A DNA stretch of 64,000 nt from Lachnospiraceae bacterium (GCA_910574195.1 CAJTBF010000004.1:1-64000), one strand, 5' to 3'. Shown: positions 1 to 8,702, counted from the first letter of the stretch. The notes: generated from the sequence alone by a model not told the origin. A program made the numbers and translations.

Positions 1-44
1 GCATCTAATTTCATTTCAAAAGAGTATTTTGAATGTTGTCCCAT
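1..44 (-). CDS. IS3-family transposase OrfA, N-terminal fragment cut by window edge
   Basis: Fourteen codons are visible, starting at the ATG at 44 and running off the left edge. A strong AAGGAGG ribosome site lies just upstream. The residues after the start (HSKYSFEMKLD) resemble the beginning of the helix-turn-helix OrfA of IS3/IS150-type elements, which typically open with a KYSFEFKL-like stretch. An IS-like terminal sequence lies at 86-111, at the expected distance outside the start. With so few residues the family call rests on the motif plus the flanking end. Confidence 0.55.
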   Translation of the reverse strand, partial: MGQHSKYSFEMKLD

Positions 45-85
45 AAAATATGCTCCTCCTTATAGTGACAGTTTTATTATTTCAT

Positions 86-111
86 CTGTCTACCATAAGG
101 GGAGCATATCA
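86..111 (-). repeat. Probable terminal inverted repeat of the IS3-type element
   Basis: Read on the minus strand this begins TGATATGCTCCCCTTATGG and continues to GACAG, which resembles IS150-group ends (TG..CTGCACCC..TTTTGTTGGACAG). It ends about 40 bases outside the transposase start. The other end of the element is outside the window, so the pairing cannot be checked. Confidence 0.45.
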
Positions 112-164
112 GTAAAACTACACCAATCGGCTATGTAAAAATCTATTCTGTTTTATTCTCTGCA

Positions 165-500
165 TTATCTGCTCTTACATGATATGGCTTCTCTTATTCT
201 CTCTGTATCCCATTTTTCTGGGAACAATACTGCCATAATATGAAACGCATCCATCAGTCCTGCGATATACGCATGAGTGCCGTATTCAAAATCCTGCTTT
301 TCCCTGCAATCTATAAGACGTTGGCAAACTTCCCTCTGCTCCTCCGTCAAATCAAGCTGGTTAAAGGCATCCTCCGCATATCCCTCATCCTTACTGTCTT
401 TTTGATAACTGGCATCAGCCTGTAACAGTTTTAATACGGATTCGTCTTTTAATTTCTCTACTGCTATCTTCACCAGCTCTTTAAATTCCTTATCGCACAT
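165..500 (-). CDS. DUF6809-like accessory protein
   Basis: About 111 residues, mostly alpha-helical and acidic, with no membrane segment. It resembles the DUF6809-type proteins common on clostridial mobile elements, recognised by overall look (DAFNQLDLTEEQREVCQRL, then GTHAYIAGLMDAFHIM). I chose the ATG at 500 because an AGGGGGA ribosome site lies 5-6 bases upstream; a GTG at 503 is too close to it. The gene overlaps the end of the upstream gene by about 10 bases, so the two are probably co-translated. Function is unknown. Confidence 0.6.
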   Translation of the reverse strand: MCDKEFKELVKIAVEKLKDESVLKLLQADASYQKDSKDEGYAEDAFNQLDLTEEQREVCQRLIDCREKQDFEYGTHAYIAGLMDAFHIMAVLFPEKWDTERIREAISCKSR

Positions 501-699
501 CACTTCCCCCTGCCAGTTCTACTCTTAATTTTTTTATAGGTGCATGGATAACCTTAAAAATAAGTTCGTCAACGCAGTCTGTATATCTGCCCTGCTGTAT
601 GAGCTGATTTTTCAGTTCCACAAGGCTATGTAGCAAAATGCTCCGCTCCCCACTATCCACATACAAAAGATTTTTCTTTTCTCTCATAAAGTCCACCAT
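490..699 (-). CDS. Small protein of unknown function, partner of the DUF6809-like gene
   Basis: Sixty-nine residues, hydrophilic and helical, ending in an IKKLRVELAGG-type tail. It overlaps the next gene, so the pair looks like a two-gene operon. No family is recognised. An alternative start at the fifth codon is possible. The pair sits between an IS end and the 3' end of rlmD and looks accessory rather than core. Confidence 0.55.
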   Translation of the reverse strand: MVDFMREKKNLLYVDSGERSILLHSLVELKNQLIQQGRYTDCVDELIFKVIHAPIKKLRVELAGGSDVR

Positions 700-1020
700 C
701 CTTTTTTGATTTCATTATATAGACGGATAGCAGAATGTTCAAAGCTGCAAATTGGGTCAAAAAAATAAGCGTACCACTATCTCAAATGATACGCCTATCC
801 CGTTCAATTTCTAAGAGCCTGTTGTCCGCTTTTTATCAGCAAGGTGGACACTACATAGACACATTGATTGCCCAAACCCTTTATTTTCCGTTTGTGTTCC
901 CACACCCGATATCAACTACCACTGAAACATCAAAGTAGTTTTTGAGGTGCTTATTTCGGATTTTTTCACCCTCCGAAGTGAACATGAAATGCTTCGCAAA
1001 GTGCCTAAAATAAAGGATTT
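700..1020. other. Gene-poor junction between the accessory pair and rlmD
   Basis: No intact gene is visible. On the minus strand an open frame runs from the rlmD stop to a TAA at 881-883 (about 48 codons, with FMFTSEGEKIRNKHL and VVVDIGCGNTNGK). Its only internal ATG, at 985, has no ribosome site, so it looks like a remnant. An imperfect hairpin (GCGTA/TACGC arms) lies near 768-793. The stretch may be the outer end of a mobile island that uses the 3' end of rlmD. Confidence 0.4.
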
Positions 1021-2394
1021 CTACGAGGTTTTCTTTTGTATCAACACAATAGTCTCCACATGCACCGTCTCACAGAACTGGTCCACAGCCACGCATTTCA
1101 CTACTTCATACCCTCTCCCCTGTATCATTTCCAAATCTCTTGCCAGACTTGTTACTTTACAGGAGATATACACTATTTTCTCCACCTGGTAATCCAGAAT
1201 TTTGGGCAATGCTTTTGGATGGATCCCGTCCCTTGGCGGGTCCAGTATAATCACATCCGGTTTTTCCTCGATCTCATCCAATACCTGGAACACATCTCCC
1301 GCAAGAAACCGACAATTTTGCAGCCCATTCTTTGCGGCATTTTCCCGGGCGGCTTCCACTGCCTCCTCCACGATCTCCACACCAATCACCTGCTTCGCCA
1401 GCGGTGAGAGTATCTGTGCGATCGTTCCTGTCCCGCTGAACAGATCAAATACCGTGCAGTCCCGCACATCCCCGATATATTCTCTCACTTTACGATACAA
1501 TACTTCTGCACCGCAGGAATTGGGCTGAAAAAAGGAAAAGGGCGTAATTTTAAATTCCATCTCCAGAAGTTTCTCGTAAAAATAATCCTGTCCATACAAT
1601 AATCTTGTTTCATCACTCTGTACCACATCAGACAGAGAATCATTTAAAATATGTAGAATTCCTACGATTTTTCCTTCCAGTTGCAACGCTCCAAGCTGTT
1701 CTATAAAAGGCTGCAGATCATATTCCTCCTGGGTCGTCGTAACCAGATTCACCAGAATCTCGCCTGTTTTATCTCCACGCCGCAGCAATAGATGCCGAAG
1801 ATATCCCTCATGCTGCATTTTTTTGTAGTAGGAAGCGCCAAGTGCCTGGAAATACTCCAATACACACATAAGAATCCTGGTCAGGTCTTCATGAACCAAC
1901 GCACAATCCGATGCAGTCAATATATCGTAAGTACTTCCTTTCTTGTGGAGTCCCAATGACAAAGGTCCCCCCTTATAGGCATCTCCAAAAGAAAATTCCA
2001 TCTTATTCCGATAAGCAAATTCTTTTGGACTTGCCATAATCCCTTCATATTGGTATGCATGTCCTTTTACAGCCGCATCCAAAATTTCCTTTACCTGGCC
2101 AGCCTTCATTTCTAATTGTGCTTCGTAGGACATTGTTTGATACATGCATCCTCCACAGGCCGGAAACAAACTGCAGACTGGTTTTCTCGTTTCCAGAGGC
2201 GATGCACTTAACACTTCCAGGAGTCTCCCTTCCGCACAACCATGTCTGAATTTCTGAATTACAAAACGAACCTGTTGTCCCGGAATTCCATTTTTCACTG
2301 TTACATACTGCTTCTCTTCCGATATATACATCTTTCCTTTATTCGGAAACTCTACTTTTTCTATTATTCCCTCATATATCTGCCCTTTTTTCAT
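1021..2394 (-). CDS. rlmD: 23S rRNA (uracil-5-)-methyltransferase, RlmD/RumA family
   Basis: A 457-residue SAM-dependent methyltransferase that makes 5-methyluridine in 23S rRNA. An N-terminal TRAM-like domain (residues 1-60) is followed by iron-sulphur ligands at C74, C80 and C83, with a fourth cysteine near ASDCALV. The SAM-binding loop is VFDLFSGTGTIAQ. LDPPRDG and the nucleophile motif VYISCK lie near the C-terminus. I chose the ATG at 2394 because GGAG lies 6 bases upstream; twelve further upstream codons are open but lack the family match. Which uridine(s) it modifies (RlmD or dual RlmCD type) cannot be told. The 3' end of this gene is a known insertion site of integrative elements in Firmicutes. 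Confidence 0.93.
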   Translation of the reverse strand: MKKGQIYEGIIEKVEFPNKGKMYISEEKQYVTVKNGIPGQQVRFVIQKFRHGCAEGRLLEVLSASPLETRKPVCSLFPACGGCMYQTMSYEAQLEMKAGQVKEILDAAVKGHAYQYEGIMASPKEFAYRNKMEFSFGDAYKGGPLSLGLHKKGSTYDILTASDCALVHEDLTRILMCVLEYFQALGASYYKKMQHEGYLRHLLLRRGDKTGEILVNLVTTTQEEYDLQPFIEQLGALQLEGKIVGILHILNDSLSDVVQSDETRLLYGQDYFYEKLLEMEFKITPFSFFQPNSCGAEVLYRKVREYIGDVRDCTVFDLFSGTGTIAQILSPLAKQVIGVEIVEEAVEAARENAAKNGLQNCRFLAGDVFQVLDEIEEKPDVIILDPPRDGIHPKALPKILDYQVEKIVYISCKVTSLARDLEMIQGRGYEVVKCVAVDQFCETVHVETIVLIQKKTS

Positions 2395-2607
2395 ATCAAT
2401 CTCCATTCCGCCGTCAGGCCGACGGCACAAATAGTAGTGAAATCTTCATTTTTCACACAAATCTCGTCCCTTTTCCCAAATCTGTTTTCTGCCCGAATCC
2501 CAGAATCACAGGGTACATCTACTACAAAATATACTCCAAAACGCAAAAAAGGACCACAGACGAGAACTTCTCGTAAATCTGGATCCAAAGATTTTTCAAG
2601 AGCACTT

Positions 2608-2652
2608 TAAAAAAGACAGGGGGTGAAGCATCCGCATCACTTCCTGTCTTTA
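2608..2652 (-). terminator. Intrinsic terminator of the small membrane protein gene
   Basis: Nine-base arms (AAAGACAGG at 2612-2620 and CCTGTCTTT at 2643-2651) with further inner pairing (GTGA/TCAC) form a hairpin followed on the minus strand by a T run (about 2609-2614). It lies directly after the stop codon at 2660. Confidence 0.8.
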
Positions 2653-2659
2653 CTTTTAG

Positions 2660-2911
2660 TTATTCCTGTTCGTCATCATCACTAAAATAATCATCGAAGT
2701 CGTCATCAAAATCTTCTTCAAAATCTTCCAGATAATCTGGTGTTACAAACTTATATACTGCAAATGCGATCGCCGCAACTGCTGCAATTGCTCCGATAAT
2801 CGCTAATACCCAGATCACCGTATTTTTCTGCTTTTCCGCTTCATCTCTGTGAAGAAGTTCCTTTAATCTTGTCTCAGCAATCAACTCTTCTACTTTATTC
2901 ATAGCATCCAT
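2660..2911 (-). CDS. Small single-pass membrane protein with acidic tail
   Basis: Eighty-three residues: a charged N-terminal helix (1-28), one transmembrane segment (about 29-52, VIWVLAIIGAIAAVAAIAFAV), then a tail of almost only Asp, Glu, Phe and Tyr. No catalytic motif. Similar short proteins are found in Lachnospiraceae, but no function is known to me. Two ATGs (2911, 2902) are both served by an AGAAAGG ribosome site. It is a single gene between pcrA and rlmD with its own terminator. Confidence 0.7.
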   Translation of the reverse strand: MDAMNKVEELIAETRLKELLHRDEAEKQKNTVIWVLAIIGAIAAVAAIAFAVYKFVTPDYLEDFEEDFDDDFDDYFSDDDEQE

Positions 2912-3034
2912 ATCCTTTCTCGTCCTTTCCTCCTCTTGCGATTCAGATTTCTCTTTCTGTTATTATAACACTATCATTTTCAGATTACTACTAAATTATG
3001 TTAATTTTACATAAAATTTGAAAACCCATGTTAC

Positions 3035-3116
3035 GATTCCAATCATGTAAAACAACTGTAAGATTCGTCAAGCATCACTTGTAAAGATCATTGATGGTTT
3101 TTATGTAATTGGAATC
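3035..3116. repeat. Long imperfect inverted repeat between pcrA and the small membrane protein gene
   Basis: GATTCCAATCATGTAAAAC at 3035-3053 is mirrored by GTTTTTATGTAATTGGAATC at 3097-3116, with a 43-base loop. It lies just after the pcrA stop. There is no strong T run, so it may stabilise the pcrA transcript end or be an extragenic repeat. Confidence 0.4.
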
Positions 3117-3130
3117 CGTCTTACATCCTC

Positions 3131-5365
3131 TTATTCCACTTTCTGCAGTCTTGCAAAAGAAGCGAACATTTTTTTCACTCCTGCATGATCAAACTCTACG
3201 GTCACTTCAAAGTCCCGTCCGCCTTCTGTAATCTCCAATACAGTACCGTTTCCAAATTTCACATGCTTTACCCGGTCTCCAATTCCATAGTCCAGTCCTT
3301 TTTCTTTGGAAACAGAAAACTGTTTTCTTTCTTTCAAAGCAGAGTCTCTTCCGAAAGGCGCCTGACGGAATACCTGTTTTGCCTGATTCACTGCATTTTT
3401 CACCGGCGCTGTCCGTTCTACCCCAAACATAAATTGTTCCGTATCCATCAGTTCTGCCGGAATTTCTCTCAGGAAACGGGACGCCGAATTCCATTGCACC
3501 TCTCCTCGAACCATACGCTGCTTTGCACTGCTCAATGTCAGTTCCTGTTCTGCTCTGGTAATTCCCACATAGCAGAGTCTGCGTTCTTCTTCCAATTCTT
3601 CCGGATCTTCTATGGACAAATAGCTGGGGAACAGACCATCCTCCATTCCGGCCAGGTATACATGCGGAAACTCCAACCCTTTTGCACTGTGCAATGTCAT
3701 CAACACCACATAATCCTGCTCCTCATCCAGACTATCGATGTCGGCCACCAAAGCGACTTCTTCCAGAAATCCACTTAAAGTTGGTTTTTCATCCATCTCC
3801 TCACATGCCTCTTCATAGGAAACAATTTTACTGACCAGTTCATCAATATTTTCAATCCGTGCTTCCGCATCCTCCTGATTCTCCGCTTCCAGTGATTCTA
3901 TGTAAGCCGTCGTCTCCAAAATCTCCTGAAACAGCTCTGAAATGCTTTCTTTCTGCGCCCTGTCCTTGAAATATTCAATCATAGCCACAAATGAATCCAG
4001 TTTGGAAGCGCTCCTTCCAATCCCCGGAATCAGATCGGTTCCCTGCAAGGCCTCATAGAATCCGATTTCCCGCACTGCAGCCGATTCCTGTACCCGATTG
4101 ATGGTGGTAAGGCCAATCCCTCTTTTCGGTACATTAATAATTCGCCTCACTGCCAGATCATCCTGTCCGTTATCAATGGTTTTCAGATAAGCGAGCAAAT
4201 CTTTGATCTCTCTGCGGGCATAAAAATTAATTCCGCCCACAATTTTATAGGGAATATTGTATGCTATGAACTTTTCTTCAAAAATACGGGACTGCGCGTT
4301 CGTTCTATATAAGATTGCAATATCGCTATAAGACTTTCCCTCCTGCACTTCCCTGCAAATATTATCCGCAATAAATTCTGCTTCGGAATAGGCCGTATCA
4401 AATTGACGGCACTGAATTTTTTCCCCCGGCCCGTTATCCGTCCAGAGCGTTTTGCTTTTTCGTCCCCGGTTATTTCGAATCACCGCATTTGCCGCATTCA
4501 GGATATGCTCCGTGGAACGATAATTCTGCTCCAGTTTAATTACCTTTGTATGGGGAAATACTCTTTCAAAATTAAGAATATTCTGAATGTCCGCCCCCCG
4601 GAACTTATAAATCGACTGGTCGTCATCTCCCACCACGCACAGGTTCTGATATTTGGATGCCAGGAGACTTACAAGCTGAAACTGTACGGCGTTCGTGTCC
4701 TGGTACTCATCCACCATAATATACCGGAACCTTTCCTGATAATACTCCAGGACTTCTGATTGTGTCTGAAACAATTGTACTGTTTTAAATAACAAATCAT
4801 CAAAATCCAGCGCATTGTTCGCCTGCAATTGTTTTTCATATTCCCAGTATACCTTTGCGATCTTCTGCCTGCCGTAATCTCCGGCCGCCTGCTCTTCAAA
4901 TTCTTCCGGACGAATCAGATTGTTTTTTGCGGAAGAAATCACGGACAGCAGCATCCGTTCTTTATATGCCTTGGTATCTACATTTAATTTCCGGCAGACT
5001 TCCTTCATCAGTGTTTTCTGATCATCACTGTCATAAATCGTAAAATTGGTATTAAATCCAATCCGGTCAATATATCGCCTAAGAATTCGCACACACGCCG
5101 AATGAAAGGTACTGACCCAAATACTCTCCGCTCCGTATGCAACCAGACTGTTCACACGTTCCCGCATCTCTCCCGCTGCTTTATTGGTAAACGTGATGGC
5201 AAGAATATTCCACGGATTTACATTCTTTTCATCAATCAGGTATGCCACCCGGTGAGTCAATACTCTTGTCTTTCCTGAACCTGCACCTGCCAGAATCAGA
5301 AGCGGTCCTTCTGTATGATATACGGCTTCCTGCTGCTGTTGATTCAACAACTCATATTTACTCAT
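3131..5365 (-). CDS. pcrA: ATP-dependent DNA helicase PcrA (UvrD/Rep superfamily 1)
   Basis: A 744-residue 3'-5' helicase for repair and plasmid or phage replication. Walker A is AGAGSGKT in the first 40 residues; DEYQD, the QSIYKFRGAD motif, LEQNYRST and GITRAEQ follow in the usual SF1A order. The C-terminal 50 residues (GDRVKHVKFGNGTV) form the Tudor-like RNA polymerase-binding domain typical of PcrA. The ATG at 5365 matches the family start (MSKYELLNQQQQEAV); the 25 upstream codons are not conserved-looking. It lies downstream of the dehydrogenase gene, separated by a hairpin. Confidence 0.95.
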   Translation of the reverse strand: MSKYELLNQQQQEAVYHTEGPLLILAGAGSGKTRVLTHRVAYLIDEKNVNPWNILAITFTNKAAGEMRERVNSLVAYGAESIWVSTFHSACVRILRRYIDRIGFNTNFTIYDSDDQKTLMKEVCRKLNVDTKAYKERMLLSVISSAKNNLIRPEEFEEQAAGDYGRQKIAKVYWEYEKQLQANNALDFDDLLFKTVQLFQTQSEVLEYYQERFRYIMVDEYQDTNAVQFQLVSLLASKYQNLCVVGDDDQSIYKFRGADIQNILNFERVFPHTKVIKLEQNYRSTEHILNAANAVIRNNRGRKSKTLWTDNGPGEKIQCRQFDTAYSEAEFIADNICREVQEGKSYSDIAILYRTNAQSRIFEEKFIAYNIPYKIVGGINFYARREIKDLLAYLKTIDNGQDDLAVRRIINVPKRGIGLTTINRVQESAAVREIGFYEALQGTDLIPGIGRSASKLDSFVAMIEYFKDRAQKESISELFQEILETTAYIESLEAENQEDAEARIENIDELVSKIVSYEEACEEMDEKPTLSGFLEEVALVADIDSLDEEQDYVVLMTLHSAKGLEFPHVYLAGMEDGLFPSYLSIEDPEELEEERRLCYVGITRAEQELTLSSAKQRMVRGEVQWNSASRFLREIPAELMDTEQFMFGVERTAPVKNAVNQAKQVFRQAPFGRDSALKERKQFSVSKEKGLDYGIGDRVKHVKFGNGTVLEITEGGRDFEVTVEFDHAGVKKMFASFARLQKVE

Positions 5366-5453
5366 AAATTTTATTTCCTGCTTTCGTACAAATTCAAACA
5401 CAAAATCGTCCGGAAAACCCGCCGCTGCCAGTTTCTCCAAACATTATAACAGG

Positions 5454-5512
5454 AAAACAGGATGCCGGCAGGCTGGATTCCACACCAGCCAATCCATGCA
5501 TCCCGCCTGTTT
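5454..5512 (-). terminator. Large hairpin terminator after the dehydrogenase gene
   Basis: Outer arms AAACAGG/CCTGTTT plus inner pairs GGCTGG/CCAGCC form a long hairpin. On the minus strand it is followed by TGTTTTCCTGTTAT. It ends 6 bases after the stop of the dehydrogenase gene and probably separates it from pcrA. Confidence 0.65.
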
Positions 5513-5517
5513 CCCTT

Positions 5518-6261
5518 CTATGCTCTTGCCGCACCATCCACAGATAGTATCTCCCCTGTTACATAACTTGCCATATCACTTGCCAGGAACAGGAATGCAT
5601 TTGCCACATCCTCCGGCTCTCCGATTCTTCGAAGTGGAATGGTTGCAATCAACGGGTTAATCATCGCTTCCGGAAGTGCCGCTACCATATCTGTCTTCGT
5701 AATTCCGGGCGCCACCGCATTTACCCGAATATTACTCGGTCCAAGTTCTCTTGCCAGAGAAAGTGTCATTCCGTTCACGGCAAATTTACTTGTCGGATAT
5801 GCCACACCCCCCGGCTGCCCGGAAATACTAACCATAGAACTTGTATTCAAAATACATCCGCCGCCCTGCTCCTTCATGATTTTTACGGTTGGCCGTACGG
5901 CATTAAAAATTGCATTCACATTCAGCTTTATTACTTTTTCAAACTGACCGTCTTCATAATTGTCAACTTTTGTGCTGTCTGACACACCGGCATTGTTTAC
6001 CAGAATATCAATCTTTCCGTACTTCTCTTTTACATCCTGAATCGCTTTTGCAACAGCCTCTTCGTCCGTCAGGTTCGGATAGGCACCTTCCACTACCCAG
6101 TCAGGATTCTCCGCTTTCAAAGAAGCCAGCGCTTTCTCCACAGTTTCCGCTCTGGAACCAAACAATACTACCTTTGCACCATTCTCCAGATATTTCTTTA
6201 CGATCGCATAACCAATTCCTCTCGTACCACCGGTTACTACTGCTACCTTGTCTTTTAGCAT
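5518..6261 (-). CDS. Short-chain dehydrogenase/reductase, FabG / hydroxysteroid dehydrogenase-like
   Basis: A 247-residue classical SDR. The NAD(P)-binding motif TGGTRGIG is at residues 10-17, NNAG at 89-92, the catalytic serine near 142, and Tyr155 with Lys159 in YPTSK. The C-terminus ends in VDGAARA. The ATG at 6261 follows an AAGGAGGA ribosome site. FabG-type 3-oxoacyl-ACP reductase is the default name, but the gene is not beside fatty-acid genes. Lachnospiraceae carry many such SDRs acting on bile acids or other steroids, so a hydroxysteroid dehydrogenase is a real alternative. The substrate cannot be read from sequence. Confidence 0.85.
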   Translation of the reverse strand: MLKDKVAVVTGGTRGIGYAIVKKYLENGAKVVLFGSRAETVEKALASLKAENPDWVVEGAYPNLTDEEAVAKAIQDVKEKYGKIDILVNNAGVSDSTKVDNYEDGQFEKVIKLNVNAIFNAVRPTVKIMKEQGGGCILNTSSMVSISGQPGGVAYPTSKFAVNGMTLSLARELGPSNIRVNAVAPGITKTDMVAALPEAMINPLIATIPLRRIGEPEDVANAFLFLASDMASYVTGEILSVDGAARA

Positions 6262-6430
6262 GATCCATTCCTCCTTGCATTTTAATCGGTCTGCAATACG
6301 ACGGCATTTCTGTCCGCCCATTCGGATTCCAAAACCGCACTATATTTTCATACTCACAAGATTATCACAATTTGCCCAGAAATGGAAGTCTTTTTCATTT
6401 TAGGTTTACAATTACTTATCAAAAAATCTC

Positions 6431-6459
6431 TTGATATATGGTTTTGAATACTATATAAT
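6431..6459 (+). promoter_or_regulatory. Promoter of the DUF1836 gene
   Basis: TTGATA (6431-6436), a 17-base spacer and TATAAT (6454-6459), 20 bases before the start codon; near-consensus sigma-A type. Confidence 0.75.
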
Positions 6460-6479
6460 ATCTATATCGAGGTGATAAG

Positions 6480-7067
6480 ATGAAAATAGATACAGACAAC
6501 CTGTTGAACAGTATTTTAGACAGTCTCTCCCGCATTGATTATATTCATGCATCAGATATTCCAAATATTGATCTATATATGGATCAGGTAACTACCTTTA
6601 TGGATGAACAGCTGTCTTCCACAAAACGGTATGAACAGGATAAAATTCTCACAAAAACCATGATCAATAATTATGCCAAAAATAATCTGCTGCCGCCCCC
6701 GCTCAAGAAGAAATATTCCAAAGAACATGTCCTGTTCCTTATTTTTATTTACTATTTTAAGAATATTTTATCCATCAAGGATATTGAAACTCTGCTCCGT
6801 CCGCTTGCGGAAAAATATTTCCACAAAGAGGGCGCCCCGGATCTCTCTTCCATCTACGAGGAAGTCTGTTCCATGGAAAAGTCTCAGGTGGAACCTTTGC
6901 AAGAAGAGATGAAAGAGATTTATGATCGTGCAATAGCTTCTTTCCTGGATGCACCGGAAGAAGAACGCACTTACTTGCAGCTCTTTTCTTTAATTTGCAG
7001 TTTAAGTTTTGATGTATACGTAAAAAAACAGATCATTGAAAAATTGATCGATTCTATGGAAAATTAG
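6480..7067 (+). CDS. DUF1836 domain protein (probable MerR-like regulator)
   Basis: A 195-residue cytoplasmic protein. The N-terminal half has a MerR/HTH-like core (TKTMINNYAKNNLLPPPLKKKYSKEHV, residues about 60-85), the hallmark of DUF1836. The rest is helical. The start follows GAGGTGAT. It has its own promoter and terminator and is divergent from the dehydrogenase gene. A DNA-binding role is inferred from the fold; no target is known. Confidence 0.8.
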   Translation: MKIDTDNLLNSILDSLSRIDYIHASDIPNIDLYMDQVTTFMDEQLSSTKRYEQDKILTKTMINNYAKNNLLPPPLKKKYSKEHVLFLIFIYYFKNILSIKDIETLLRPLAEKYFHKEGAPDLSSIYEEVCSMEKSQVEPLQEEMKEIYDRAIASFLDAPEEERTYLQLFSLICSLSFDVYVKKQIIEKLIDSMEN

Positions 7068-7079
7068 CTTTGATCTAAG

Positions 7080-7130
7080 GAGGGCGAGCAAAATCATCAT
7101 CACGATTTTTTTGCTATACCCTCTTTTTTG
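7080..7130 (+). terminator. Intrinsic terminator of the DUF1836 gene
   Basis: GAGGG/CCCTC outer pairs and an AGCAAAATC/GATTTTTTTGCT inner stem, followed by TTTTTTG, 13 bases after the stop codon. Confidence 0.8.
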
Positions 7131-7251
7131 CGCCCAAATTTAAAGAAGGAACGATTGCTTTACAGAAAATTCCTTCTCCTTTTTGCAATAGTTCCTCTCA
7201 CGCTTTTATCTAAAATCCGGAAAGGAAAATTTCCTTTCCGCACAGATCTCT

Positions 7252-7569
7252 TCATTTTCTATTTTCTGTCTCTTCTTTCTTTTCGTCTCCCAGCCGCCCA
7301 AATACCATGTCATATCCGTCATTTCCGTAATTCAAGGAACGGTTCACTCTGCTGATCGTCGCCGTAGAAGCACCGGTTTTCTCCGCAATCTCCAGATAGG
7401 TCTTCTTTTCCCTCAGCATCTTTGCCACCTCAAACCGCTGTGAAAGCGATAACAACTCGTTGATCGTACAAATGTCCTCAAAAAATGTATAACATTCCTC
7501 TTTGTCTTTGAGACTTAAGATCGCACGAAACAAATAGTCTACCGCTTCCGTTCTTATCTTCTTACTCAT
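7252..7569 (-). CDS. yerC: TrpR-like regulator YerC/YecD
   Basis: A 105-residue helical protein of the TrpR/YerC-YecD family. The helix-turn-helix is KTYLEIAEKTGASTATISRV. The start at 7569 (MSKKIRTEAVDYLF) follows an AGGAGAG ribosome site; upstream codons in the same frame are basic and unconserved. In Firmicutes yerC often lies near pcrA, as here. Its ligand and targets are poorly known. Confidence 0.88.
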   Translation of the reverse strand: MSKKIRTEAVDYLFRAILSLKDKEECYTFFEDICTINELLSLSQRFEVAKMLREKKTYLEIAEKTGASTATISRVNRSLNYGNDGYDMVFGRLGDEKKEETENRK

Positions 7570-8151
7570 ATTCCGCTCTCCTTTTATCAATCCATGTCTT
7601 CGAAACGCCCTTTTCCGGAAAATAGGATACTTTTTCACTACCTTGCTGGAAAGCGGCATGATCTCTTACGAGGATCACTTTAGATTTTAACACATTAAAT
7701 TTTTAAAGTCCACACCTTCTTTTCCTCTGTTATCATTAATTTTTATGTCTGCATTACATTTTCTATCAAAAATTTTTCCACGGAATCTTTTTGTAGATTT
7801 TTATTGATACCACAATTAGACAACGTAATTTTTCCACTCGTGCGGACCACATTAGATATAGGATACCCGGATAAGAACAGAAAAAAGACAAAAAGGAAGA
7901 GCCACATTACTGTGACTCAAAAGGGGGAAAAAGTTTATGAAAAAGTGTTCTTGTTTCGAACAATTATAGTATAGTCTGGAGTTATGGAAAAAATATGATA
8001 CAAATTTGAACGGACTGTAAACAAACCTATAATAATTTATGAAGCAGAAAAGCAAATCTATATTTTTGATAAACCACACCATAGATCTACTTTTCTGTCT
8101 TCATTTTTTATATTTGCGTAAATACAGGAAATTTGCTGGTTGCAAATATTT
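7570..8151. other. Intergenic region, no gene seen
   Basis: About 580 AT-rich bases between yerC and the disrupted lipoprotein gene. Open frames here lack ribosome sites and have poor composition. The only clear element is the hairpin at 8040-8108. Confidence 0.6.
8040..8108. terminator. Long hairpin terminator after the disrupted lipoprotein gene
   Basis: GAAGCAGAAAAG with AAATCTAT pairs to ATAGATC with CTTTTCTGTCTTC across a short loop. It is flanked by A/T runs and could work in both directions. It ends about 45 bases after the stop at 8152. Confidence 0.65.
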
Positions 8152-8581
8152 CTATTTTACCGCTTTTTCCGCAAACTCCGTTGTAACCAAATCTTCATAC
8201 GGCGCACGTTTCTCCAATTCCCCTGCACTCTCCAGAATGTCCTGAAGCAATTCAAAACTGGATTCTTCAAAAATCAAGTTTTCTTTCCAGGTATCCTGTT
8301 CATAATATCTTGTAACAATTGTGGTAATCGTCGCCAGTTCTGTTTCCGGAAACTGTGGTTCTATCACCTGCGCAATTTCTTCCGGAGAATGTTCCTGCAC
8401 ATAGTCCATTCCCTTTTGCAATGCATTGGTAAATCCTTGAATAACTTCCGGATGTTTTTCTATAAAACTCTGCTTTGCACTATAAGCCGTATAAGGTACA
8501 TATCCACTATCCTCTCCAAGAGAAGCAACCACATAGCCCTTGTTTTCAGATTCCAGTGTTGTGGCGCCTGGTTCAAACTCT
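8152..8581 (-). pseudogene. C-terminal half of an NMT1/THI5-like ABC substrate-binding lipoprotein, separated by the prophage
   Basis: This frame begins at the left prophage boundary and reads VEFEPGATTLESENKGYVVA, then LGEDSGYVPYTAY and a helical C-terminus. These are features of SsuA/THI5-like solute-binding proteins (nitrate, taurine, pyrimidine-type ligands). It has no start of its own; a GTG at 8532 has no ribosome site. Joined to the N-terminal half at 48608-49225 through one AC dinucleotide it gives a continuous frame of 349 residues ending here. The gene is split, not decayed, so excision would restore it. Confidence 0.9.
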
Positions 8582-8609
8582 ACTGAGTTCTATTATTTAC
8601 TACACCTAT
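8573..8609. other. attL: attL, left prophage attachment site
   Basis: TCAAACTC (8573-8580) recurs at the right boundary (48597-48604). The AC at 8582-8583 matches AC at 48606-48607 and is the centre of symmetry of the rebuilt phage site. The phage arm TATTTACTACACCTAT (8594-8609) is the exact inverse complement of 48580-48595. Confidence 0.88.
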
Positions 8610-8671
8610 ATGAATCCATATTTCTAATTTCTTCTATACTTATTATTCCCGGTATGTTATAATCTTTATGA

Positions 8672-8702
8672 AAAAGGCGGCTTGTGTGTTCGCCGCCCTT
8701 TT
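8672..8702 (-). terminator. Terminator at the left end of the prophage
   Basis: AAGGCGGC/GCCGCCCTT arms around GTGTGTT, followed on the minus strand by TTTTTC. It closes the leftward transcript before attL. A second small hairpin, GGGGCTG/CAGCCCC (8714-8733), overlaps the upstream stop codon. Confidence 0.8.

Noticed and set aside
2391-2588. 65-codon open frame upstream of rlmD on the same strand
   Set aside because: No ribosome site and no family look; it overlaps the likely rlmD leader.
7852-8082. 76-codon open frame on the minus strand downstream of the split lipoprotein
   Set aside because: Phe/Tyr/Ser-rich composition typical of AT-rich non-coding DNA; overlaps the terminator hairpin.
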